From assembly GCA_017999215.1 (NCBI GenBank), contig JAGOBQ010000173.1, forward strand, positions 1-8,036: a DNA stretch of 8,036 bases, in the 5' to 3' direction. Each line of letters begins with the position of its first letter. Position 1 is the first letter of the stretch. Below, in pieces: positions 1-5,684 of this stretch. The position numbers were made by a program, and so were the translations under genes. The notes below the pieces were generated by a model. It was not told where the DNA came from. It did no database searches and saw nothing but the letters and a program-made list of their open reading frames with translations. The DNA comes from Thermoanaerobaculia bacterium (GTDB lineage: Bacteria; Acidobacteriota; Thermoanaerobaculia; UBA5066).

Positions 1-1
1 G

Positions 2-235
2 TTCAAGGTGATGAAGGCGAAGCTCCGGGGCCTCCCCGAGGGGTACGACCGTCACAGCCGGGCCGCCGCCTTCGCCTACACGCGCGAGACGGAGACCCTG
101 ACGACGGGCGTCCTCTACGAGGCGCACGAGCCCTCGCTCCTCGACCGGCTCGAGGCGCAGAGGACGAAGGCGATGCAGGGCTACGAGGACCTGACGACCG
201 AGAAGGTGCTGAAGGTCTTCTTCCCGCCGTTCTGA
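2..235 (+). CDS. C-terminal fragment, probable 2-oxoacid:ferredoxin oxidoreductase beta subunit
   Basis: The frame is open from the left edge and ends at TGA 233-235, giving the last 77 residues of a protein whose start lies outside the window. The GTG/ATG codons at 8 and 11 are internal, not starts. The tail contains LPEGYD (residues 11-16), then an AAAFAYTRE segment and TTGVLYE (34-40) followed by EPSLLDRLE. This order (L-x-x-x-YD-x-x-x-R-xAA ... TGxLY ... L-x-x-RL) resembles the C-terminus of the thiamine-pyrophosphate-binding beta subunit (KorB/OforB type) of 2-oxoacid:ferredoxin oxidoreductases, which decarboxylate 2-oxoacids such as 2-oxoglutarate in the cytoplasm to acyl-CoA and reduced ferredoxin. 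The catalytic and FeS-binding parts are not in view, so the call rests on tail similarity from memory only. Followed by a hairpin-rich convergent intergenic region, so it is probably the last gene of its operon. Confidence 0.5.
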   Translation, partial: FKVMKAKLRGLPEGYDRHSRAAAFAYTRETETLTTGVLYEAHEPSLLDRLEAQRTKAMQGYEDLTTEKVLKVFFPPF

Positions 236-240
236 GCTTC

Positions 241-270
241 TTCCGCGGCCGGCGCAGCCGGCGCGCGGGA
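241..270 (+). terminator. Imperfect GC hairpin just after the left-edge gene
   Basis: Bases 243-253 pair with 257-268 (CCGCG plus GCCGGC on the left, GCCGGC plus CGCGG on the right) around a three-base loop GCA, with one bulged G at 263; the outer T241-A270 and T242-G269 can extend it. It begins five bases after the stop codon at 235. There is no T-tract, so intrinsic termination is uncertain; it may instead protect the 3' end of the transcript or act with Rho. Confidence 0.35.
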
Positions 271-285
271 ACCGCACGATACCGG

Positions 286-321
286 CGAAGGAGCCCGGGC
301 CGAACGGCCCGGGCTCCTTCG
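286..321. terminator. Perfect 16-bp hairpin between convergent genes, likely bidirectional terminator
   Basis: Bases 286-301 and 306-321 are exact reverse complements (16 bp), leaving the four-base loop GAAC at 302-305. G285-C322 adds a further pair. The arms contain the core GGAGCCCGGGCC. It sits midway between a plus-strand gene ending at 235 and a minus-strand gene ending at 402, the usual place for a shared terminator. No T-run follows on either strand, which is common for strong GC stems in GC-rich genomes but leaves the mechanism open. Confidence 0.65.
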
Positions 322-366
322 CTGCCTGCTCTGCATTCGGCGTCGAGGCGAGGCGGCGAAGCCGTC

Positions 367-395
367 GCGGGGAGGCTCAAGGCGAGCCTCCCCGC
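367..395 (-). terminator. 12-bp hairpin downstream of the secreted repeat protein
   Basis: Bases 367-378 pair with 384-395 (GCGGGGAGGCTC with GAGCCTCCCCGC) around the five-base loop AAGGC. On the minus strand it begins seven bases past the TGA at 402-404, so it is well placed as the terminator of that gene. No T-tract follows. Confidence 0.5.
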
Positions 396-401
396 TCCGT
401 G

Positions 402-3400
402 TCACTTCCGGTCGATGCGTCGGGGATCCCGCGGCGGCACAGGGAGCTCGGGAGCCGGAGTCGGCACGGCCGTGGTCACGACGGTCGCCTCGAGGCCTTC
501 GGGGCCGACGAGCTCGATCCGGAAGCTCCCTTCGCCGAAGGCCGAGAGCTCGTGCCGCGCTTCCTCGCCCTCGGCGAGGACGAGGCGCCTCTCGACGGCA
601 AGCGCCCCGGAGGGATCGAAGAACCGCAGGAACGCGATCGCCTCCCCCTCGCCGGCAAGCCTGCGGAGAAGGAGCGCCGTCCCCCGGCCGACCTCGACGC
701 CGTCGAGCGCGAGCCGGCCGTCCGCCTGACGGTCGAGCCTGCGCGCGAACGACCCGGCCGCCGTCCGCACGGCCGAGGCCGGCAGGACGTTGACCGTCGT
801 CGACTTCGTCGAGGTCCCCGAGCCGTTCGTCGCGACGAGGACGACCACCCGCGGCCCCGCCGAGGGGAACGTGACCGTCGGCGACTGGACCGTCGTCACC
901 GGCATCCCGTCGCCCGGGAACCAGAGCCAGCTCGTCGCCTGCGGCGAGGACGTGTCGGTGAAGGTGGCCGGCTGGCCGGCGACGACCGAAGCCGGAACGG
1001 CGAAGCTCGCCTGGGGGGGGGCGAGGGCGTAGACGGGGCTCGACGCCTCCGCCCCCGGCCCCTTCTCGGGGTCGCAGGCGTAAGCGCGCACGAAGAGCTG
1101 GATCGGATCGACTGCGCCCCGCGGCGGCGCGATCGCGGAGGTCGCGGCGGCGGCGCTCCACGGCCCTCCATTGATCCGCCAGTCGTAACGGGTCGCCGGG
1201 AAGCCCGAGGCCGGCGCCGCCCACGAAAGGTCGAGGAAGTCCGTCGCGGTGACCGGTCCCTGCGGGTTGCCGGCGGGCCGGATCGTCGGCGACTCCGGAG
1301 CCGCGGGCGGGCCGCAGACCGAGATCGTCGCGGTCGTCGTCTGCGGAGCCGCGCCCACGGGCGCCCAGGTGAACGTGATCGTGGAGGAGCCGGGCTCGGC
1401 GCCGGCGCCGGCGAGGAACGTGAAGAGGGCCGGCCCGAACGCCGGAGGGGAGAGGACTGCCGAAGTCGGCGTGACGACGACCCCCGGCGGGAGCCCGGAC
1501 GGCGTGACCGTGACGTCGGTCGACGGCGGGCAGCTCCCCGGGGTCAGCGACGCCGTCATCGTCCGCGAGGCCCCGCCCGCGCTCAGCACGAGGGGCGAAG
1601 GCGCGACCGACGCCGCGAAGCTCGGCGGAAGGACCTGGGCGACGAACGTCGTCGTCGCCTCGATCCCCCGAGGGTCCGAAACCTTCGCCGTGATCGTCCG
1701 GCTTCCGGCGGCGAGGCCCGCCGCCGCGGTGAGCGTGAACGAGACGACCCGGGTCGGCGGGACGCTCGGGACCTCGATCGTCGCGGGCGTCGCCGTGAAG
1801 CCGGCCGGGAGCCCCGGGAACGAGACGGTCGGAGTTCCGGTGTAGCCGTCGAGACCGTTGATCGTCAGCGTGTTCGTGGCCGCGCCGCCGCCCGGGCAGA
1901 GGTCCATGGCGGCGCGCTCCGCCGCGATCGTGAGTCGCCCCGGACGCTGGACCGTGATCGGAAACGGGAGGCTCTTCGCCGCGCCGCCCGACGGCTCGAA
2001 CGCGAACGTCGCCGTAGTCAGGCCGGCCGGGACCGAAGACGCCGCTGCGAACGCGAATTCCACGGGCGGGTAGGTCGGTCCGAAGAGGACCGCCGACGCC
2101 GGGCTGACCGTGACTCCGGCCGGGAGGCCCGAGGGCGTCACGAGGATCGACTCCGCGCTCGTCGGACAGGCCGAAGAAGCGAGCGAGATGAGGACTTTCC
2201 CCGTCCCGCCTCCCGCGGTCAGCGTCAGGGCCGTGGGCGCGAAGGCCGGCGTGAAACCGGGCGAGGCCACGTTCACGATGAACGTGGCGACCGCGGCGGC
2301 ACCGAACGGGCTGGCCGCCCGGACGACGACGATCTTCTGCCCCGGCATGGCGTCGGGCCGGGCCGAGACGGCGAAGGACACCGTCTGCGAAGGCGGCAGA
2401 GACTCGATGGGGATCGAAAGCGGGGTGACGATCAGCTCTGCGGGCAGAAGCGGGAACGTCACCTCCGCGCTCCCCTCGAACTCCTCGGTGGGCGTCACGG
2501 TCACCGCGTTCTCGACGGCCGGTCCGCCCGGGCACACTTCGATCGAGGACGACGCGAGCGAGAGCTCGAGACCTCCCGGAGGCGCCACCACGACCTCGAA
2601 CGAGGCGGTCCCGGCGCTCGCCGGGCTCGTGCCGACGGTCACGACGTAGGTTCCCGGGGGCGTCGCCGCGCTCGTCGCGATGGAGAACGGAACGGCCACC
2701 GTCGGGATCTGGATGATGGAGAACGACACCGGCGACGGGACGGGAGCGGCGCCCGGAGGGAGCCCCGTGAAGACGAGCTGCTGCGGCCCGGTCGGCGCCG
2801 GAGGGCCGAAGGCGACGGTCGCCGTCAGCTGCGCCGTCGTGCCGCCGGGGAGGACCGTCGTGGTGCTCGGTGCGACCGAAAGGGAGCTCCCCGGGGCGAC
2901 GAGAAGCTCGAACGTGTCGGTCCCGGTGGCCACCGGGGTCGTTCCCACGGTGACCGTGTAGCTACCGGGAGGAGTCGTCGGACTCGTCGCGATACCGAAT
3001 CCGACGACCGCGCTCGTGCCCGTGACGGTGAAGGAGACGGGCGAGGGCACCGGCGTCGCGCCCGCGGGAAGGCCGGAGAACGTCAGCTGCTGCGGGCCCG
3101 TCGGCGTGAAATCGGGGTAGGAGATCGTCGCCGTCAGCCCGGAGGCCGTGTTGCCCGCCCCGACGAGGACCGACGCCGGAGCGACGGAGAAGGGGAGGAT
3201 CTCGTAGTTCATGAGGCCGGAGGCGCCGTTCGTGGCCACGCTCGCCTCGAAGGGTCCCGGGAACGCGTCGGCCGCTGCGATGAGCTGGAACGAGACGGTC
3301 GTCGTACCCGTCGGCGCGGGTATGAACGAGACCGGCGTCGGGCTGATCGTGACGCCGGCGAGCCCGTCGCCACCGTTGAAGAACAGCTCCTGCGTGCCGC

Positions 3401-3581
3401 CCGGCGGCGTCCCGGCGTACTGGATGGTCGCCGTGACGAGCTGAGAAATCTCCCCGACGCGGACCTGGACCGGGTTCGGCTGAAACGTAATCTCGGCCGC
3501 CGCCTGCCCCAGGATCGGTCGTCCGTGCAGGAGGGCAAGGATGCAGAGGAAGAACCCGCGGAGAGCCGCTCTCTGCGACAT
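402..3581 (-). CDS. Large secreted multidomain protein with Ig-like repeats, FN3-like and PKD domains
   Basis: Encodes 1059 residues, probably exported and extracellular or surface-associated; the function is unknown. The ATG at 3581 is chosen because AAAGGAG (3593-3587) lies five bases upstream and residues 1-27 form a signal peptide: MSQR, a hydrophobic core (FFLCILALL) and a likely cut after GQA. In-frame starts at 3650 (GTG) and 3605 (ATG) would bury this signal. Residues 31-755 hold seven Ig-like beta-repeats of about 100 residues (starts near 31, 131, 233, 338, 443, 550 and 654), each with a V/L-x-P-x-x-V-x-L-x-x-GG opening, a central GLPxG turn and a PPG-TYxVTV-type ending. Residues 760-855 look like a fibronectin-III module (LSWAAP, TRYDWRINGG). 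Residues 856-933 look like a PKD domain (SWLWFPGDG, PTVTFPSAGP). Residues 940-1040 are an unrecognised beta-rich region, followed by a Pro-rich, basic tail without a recognisable sorting signal. No catalytic motif is visible. Such architectures are typical of adhesins, matrix proteins or scaffolds, but that role is inference. Confidence 0.88.
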   Translation of the reverse strand: MSQRAALRGFFLCILALLHGRPILGQAAAEITFQPNPVQVRVGEISQLVTATIQYAGTPPGGTQELFFNGGDGLAGVTISPTPVSFIPAPTGTTTVSFQLIAAADAFPGPFEASVATNGASGLMNYEILPFSVAPASVLVGAGNTASGLTATISYPDFTPTGPQQLTFSGLPAGATPVPSPVSFTVTGTSAVVGFGIATSPTTPPGSYTVTVGTTPVATGTDTFELLVAPGSSLSVAPSTTTVLPGGTTAQLTATVAFGPPAPTGPQQLVFTGLPPGAAPVPSPVSFSIIQIPTVAVPFSIATSAATPPGTYVVTVGTSPASAGTASFEVVVAPPGGLELSLASSSIEVCPGGPAVENAVTVTPTEEFEGSAEVTFPLLPAELIVTPLSIPIESLPPSQTVSFAVSARPDAMPGQKIVVVRAASPFGAAAVATFIVNVASPGFTPAFAPTALTLTAGGGTGKVLISLASSACPTSAESILVTPSGLPAGVTVSPASAVLFGPTYPPVEFAFAAASSVPAGLTTATFAFEPSGGAAKSLPFPITVQRPGRLTIAAERAAMDLCPGGGAATNTLTINGLDGYTGTPTVSFPGLPAGFTATPATIEVPSVPPTRVVSFTLTAAAGLAAGSRTITAKVSDPRGIEATTTFVAQVLPPSFAASVAPSPLVLSAGGASRTMTASLTPGSCPPSTDVTVTPSGLPPGVVVTPTSAVLSPPAFGPALFTFLAGAGAEPGSSTITFTWAPVGAAPQTTTATISVCGPPAAPESPTIRPAGNPQGPVTATDFLDLSWAAPASGFPATRYDWRINGGPWSAAAATSAIAPPRGAVDPIQLFVRAYACDPEKGPGAEASSPVYALAPPQASFAVPASVVAGQPATFTDTSSPQATSWLWFPGDGMPVTTVQSPTVTFPSAGPRVVVLVATNGSGTSTKSTTVNVLPASAVRTAAGSFARRLDRQADGRLALDGVEVGRGTALLLRRLAGEGEAIAFLRFFDPSGALAVERRLVLAEGEEARHELSAFGEGSFRIELVGPEGLEATVVTTAVPTPAPELPVPPRDPRRIDRK
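1311..2570 (-). repeat. Two-copy super-repeat (R4-R5 and R6-R7), 212-residue period
   Basis: Unit 1 covers residues 338-549 and unit 2 residues 550-757. Each unit has two Ig-like domains. The first opens with a CPGG motif (C350 and C562) and carries an LPPS/VPPT-x-x-VSF segment. The second has L-x-L-x-AGG, a lone cysteine in CPTS/CPPS (C472 and C684), VTPSGLP-x-GV, SAVL and an F-x-F-x-A segment. The cysteine spacing is 122 in both units and the unit offset is 212 residues for both cysteine pairs, so a block of two domains (636 bp) was duplicated as a whole. Confidence 0.8.
2583..3491 (-). repeat. Three related Ig-like repeats (R1-R3) near the N-terminus of the secreted protein
   Basis: R1 (residues 31-130), R2 (131-229) and R3 (233-333) follow one another. 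R2 and R3 are closest: both contain TGPQQL, then F-x-GLP-x-GA-x-PVPSPVSF, at an offset of exactly 103 residues (T161 to T264, F184 to F287), then an IATS-x-x-TPPG-x-Y-x-VTVGT ending. R1 is more diverged (GGTQELFF, PTPVSF). All three lack cysteine, unlike R4-R7. The pattern points to tandem duplication followed by divergence. Confidence 0.75.
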
Positions 3582-3586
3582 CGTCG

Positions 3587-3593
3587 CTCCTTT
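3587..3593 (-). promoter_or_regulatory. Shine-Dalgarno sequence that fixes the start of the secreted protein
   Basis: On the minus strand AAAGGAG is followed by five bases and the ATG at 3581-3579. It is the only good ribosome-binding site among the candidate starts (3650, 3605, 3581) and agrees with the predicted signal peptide. Confidence 0.75.
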
Positions 3594-3670
3594 CGCCTCC
3601 GGCATCCTCGCGGATGCTCCGGGCGTCTCGAATCCAGGGGCCGGTGGCACCTACTCTAGCAGCAACGGAG

Positions 3671-3709
3671 TGGACGGGAACCCCTCCGCGCGGTTTATTC
3701 TCGTGACGG
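3671..3709 (+). promoter_or_regulatory. Weak candidate promoter for the TRAP operon in the divergent intergenic region
   Basis: The 128 bases between the two divergent starts (3582-3709) contain one AT-rich patch, TTTATTCT at 3694-3701, unusual in this GC-rich background. TTTATT (3694-3699) or TATTCT (3696-3701) could be a -10 element; TGGACG at 3671-3676 matches four of six positions of a sigma-70 -35 box, 17 bases before TTTATT. Transcription would then begin about at the tatT ATG (3710). The patch read on the minus strand (AATAAA) could also serve the divergent gene. No operator palindrome was seen. The match is poor and could be chance. Confidence 0.25.
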
Positions 3710-4639
3710 ATGGCACGCACCCGTCGCTGGGCCGGAGCCCTTTCGGCGTTCCTCACCGCTTCCCTCCTCGCTTCGGGCTGCTCGGTCCGCAGGGTCGCCG
3801 TCCAGTCGCTCGCGAACGCCCTCGCAGCCGGCGGCGACACCTACGCGACGGACGACGACCCGGAGCTCGTCGCGGCGGCGATCCCGTTCGGACTCAAGAC
3901 GATGGAGGCGCTCCTCGCCGAGGCGCCGGAGCACGACGGGCTCCTCCTCGCCGCCTCCAGCGGCTTCACGCAGTACGCCTTCGCGTTCGTACAGGGCGAG
4001 GCCGACTTCGTGGAGGAGAAGGACCTCGCCCGGGCGACCGCGCTTCGCGCCCGCGCCCGGAAGCTGTACGCCCGCGCGCTTCGCTACGGCCTCCGTGGGC
4101 TCGAGGCGCGTCACCCCGGCTTCGAGGCGGGCCTCCGGGAGGAAGGCCGGCGCCCCGCGACGCTCGCCGCGACGACGAAGGCGGACGTCCCGCTCCTCTA
4201 CTGGACGGGTGCCGCGTGGGGGGCGGCGATCTCCCTCTCGAAGGAGAACGCCGAGCTGACGGCCGACCAGGGGCTCGCCGAGGCGCTCGAGCGTCGCGCC
4301 CTGGCGCTCGACGAGACGTTCGGCCGTGGCGCGATCCACGACTTCTTCATCTCGTTCGAGGGAGGCCGCCCCGCAGCCGCCGGCGGCTCCGTCGGGCGCG
4401 CGCGGGCGCACCTCGAGCGCGCCGTCGCCCTCTCCGAAGGGAAGCGCGCCGCCCCGTACGTCTCCTTCGCCGAAACCGTCTCCGTCGGCGCCCAGAACCG
4501 GGCCGAGTTCGAGGAGCTCCTGAAGAAGGCGCTCGCGGTCGACCCGGACGCCGTTCCCGAGCTCCGGCTCGCCAACACCGTCTCGCAGCGCCGGGCCGCC
4601 TGGCTCCTCGCGCGCGTCGACGAGCTCTTCCTGGAGTAG
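3710..4639 (+). CDS. tatT: TatT-family lipoprotein of a TRAP transporter (T component)
   Basis: A 309-residue lipoprotein of the family named for Treponema pallidum TatT, a TPR-like helical protein that works with a TRAP binding protein and permease and is thought to bind ligand or hand it to the P component in the periplasm. The N-terminus has RTRR, a hydrophobic segment and the lipobox LASGC with C24 as the lipidated residue. Family-like segments are DDDPELVAAAIPFGLKTME (48-66), LLLAASSGFTQYAFAFV (78-94), LLYWTGAAWGAAI (162-174), GAIHDFF (207-213), a helix ARAHLERAVALSEGK (231-245) and PYVSFAE (249-255). The predicted fold is almost wholly helical. The start is forced: an in-frame TGA at 3704-3706 lies just upstream and the next Met is residue 65. 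No clear Shine-Dalgarno precedes it. It is first in the operon, four bases before the binding-protein gene. Whether it sits in the inner or outer membrane cannot be read with certainty; S25 at the +2 position argues for outer membrane if Lol rules apply. Confidence 0.87.
   Translation: MARTRRWAGALSAFLTASLLASGCSVRRVAVQSLANALAAGGDTYATDDDPELVAAAIPFGLKTMEALLAEAPEHDGLLLAASSGFTQYAFAFVQGEADFVEEKDLARATALRARARKLYARALRYGLRGLEARHPGFEAGLREEGRRPATLAATTKADVPLLYWTGAAWGAAISLSKENAELTADQGLAEALERRALALDETFGRGAIHDFFISFEGGRPAAAGGSVGRARAHLERAVALSEGKRAAPYVSFAETVSVGAQNRAEFEELLKKALAVDPDAVPELRLANTVSQRRAAWLLARVDELFLE
4633..4636 (+). promoter_or_regulatory. Ribosome-binding site for the TRAP binding protein, inside the end of tatT
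   Basis: GGAG lies in the final sense codons of tatT, seven bases before ATG 4644. It supports the ATG at 4644 over the in-frame ATG at 4656 and implies translational coupling between the two genes. Confidence 0.65.
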
Positions 4640-4643
4640 GCCG

Positions 4644-5684
4644 ATGACAGTCCGCATGCCGAACGCCGCCTCCGCGCGGCTCCTCCTCCCCGCGCTCGCC
4701 CTCCTCCTCGCCGGAGCCGCCCCGGCCCGGGCGCAGGTCGTCGTGAAGATGGCGACGCTCGCGCCCGACGGCTCGACCTACCACCTCATCCTCAAAGAGA
4801 TGGCCGAGAAGTGGAAGACGGCGACGCAGGGGCGCGTCACGGTCCGCCTCTACCCCGGGAGCGTCGCGGGGGACGACGGGGACGTCGTCCGGAAGATGCG
4901 GCTCGGGAGCCTGAACGCCGGGCTCCTGACGAGCTCCGGCGTCTCGGCGATCGACCCGTCGGTCATGGCGCTCCAGGTGCCGATGCTCTACGCCTCGTAC
5001 GACGAGGTGGACCACGTCCTCGCCGTCTACGGACCGAAGCTCGAGGCGTCGATCGCCGCCAAGGGCTTCGTCGTCCTGAACTGGGCCGACGCGGGCTGGG
5101 TCCGCTTCTTCACGAAGTCCCCGGTGAGGACGCCCGCGGACCTCAAGCCTCTCAAGCTGTTCGCCTGGGGGAATGACACGGACGCTCTCGAGATCTGGAA
5201 GGGAGCCGGCTTCAATCCCGTCCCTCTCCCCTCGACCGAGATCTCGACAGCGCTCCAGACCGGCCTCGTCTCCGCCCTTCCGACGACGCCGACGGCGGCC
5301 GTCCTCCTCCAGTGGTACCAGCACGCGAAGAACCTGACCGACGTGAAGTGGGCGCTCCTCCTCGGGGCGACCATCGTCAACAAGGCGACGTGGGACAAGA
5401 TCTCGCCCGAGGACCAGAAGGCCCTTCGTGCCGCCGCCGCCGAGGCGGGAGCGCGCCTCCGCGCCGAGAGCCGGGCCGCCGAGCAGCGCGACATCGCGGC
5501 GATGCAGAAGCGCGGCCTGAACGTCGTCGCGATCGACGCGAAGACGGAGGCCCTCTGGCGGACGGCCGCCGAGGCGGCCTATCCGAAGGTCCGCGGGAAG
5601 ATCGTCCCGGAGGCGGCCTTCGACGAGGCGCGGAAGATCCTGGCCGACTTCCGCGCGAAGAAGGCCGCGGCGCCGAAGAAGTGA
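4644..5684 (+). CDS. dctP: TRAP transporter substrate-binding protein, DctP family (TatP type)
   Basis: A 346-residue periplasmic binding protein, the P component of a TRAP transporter. Residues 1-30 are a signal peptide (R4 and R12, then LLLPALALLLAGAA, cleavage after ARA); there is no lipobox and no cysteine, so it should be soluble. The mature part starts with KMATLAPDGS (35-44), followed by YPGSVAGDD (70-78), VVRKMRLGSLNAG (81-93), NWADAGWVRFF (146-156), TPADLK (163-168) and STALQTGLV (201-209), the order expected of DctP (PF03480). Length is usual for the family. The arginine that salt-bridges the substrate carboxylate in classical members lies in a KxR motif here; this protein has KLF (F173), followed by AWGND, so it belongs to the branch lacking this residue and the ligand is probably not a simple carboxylate. 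The start is supported by GGAG seven bases upstream. It lies between tatT and the permease gene, whose GTG overlaps its stop by four bases. Confidence 0.93.
   Translation: MTVRMPNAASARLLLPALALLLAGAAPARAQVVVKMATLAPDGSTYHLILKEMAEKWKTATQGRVTVRLYPGSVAGDDGDVVRKMRLGSLNAGLLTSSGVSAIDPSVMALQVPMLYASYDEVDHVLAVYGPKLEASIAAKGFVVLNWADAGWVRFFTKSPVRTPADLKPLKLFAWGNDTDALEIWKGAGFNPVPLPSTEISTALQTGLVSALPTTPTAAVLLQWYQHAKNLTDVKWALLLGATIVNKATWDKISPEDQKALRAAAAEAGARLRAESRAAEQRDIAAMQKRGLNVVAIDAKTEALWRTAAEAAYPKVRGKIVPEAAFDEARKILADFRAKKAAAPKK

Noticed and set aside
236..401. CRISPR or dispersed-repeat array suggested by several palindromes
   Set aside because: The three hairpins have unrelated sequences, unequal sizes and no regular spacing, so terminators between convergent genes explain them better.
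181..2535. Minus-strand ORF of 784 codons overlapping the secreted protein in another frame
   Set aside because: Runs past the real stop at 402 through the terminator hairpins into the antisense of the left-edge gene; Arg/Gly/Asp-rich low-complexity translation, no ribosome-binding site and no domain.
3582..3650. Longer N-terminus for the secreted protein from GTG 3650 or ATG 3605
   Set aside because: It would place 8-23 polar residues before the signal peptide, and neither start has a ribosome-binding site as good as that of ATG 3581.
399..3659. Plus-strand ORF of 1086 codons exactly opposite the secreted repeat protein
   Set aside because: Its translation is dominated by Arg, Gly, Asp and Glu with no domain, membrane segment or signal. 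The minus-strand frame has a signal peptide, ribosome-binding site and seven recognisable repeats. The open antisense frame follows from extreme GC content and codon bias.
5312..5680. Upstream extension of the permease reading frame
   Set aside because: This part lies inside the dctP gene in a different frame and is Arg/Gly-rich; the membrane protein begins at GTG 5681, overlapping the dctP stop.
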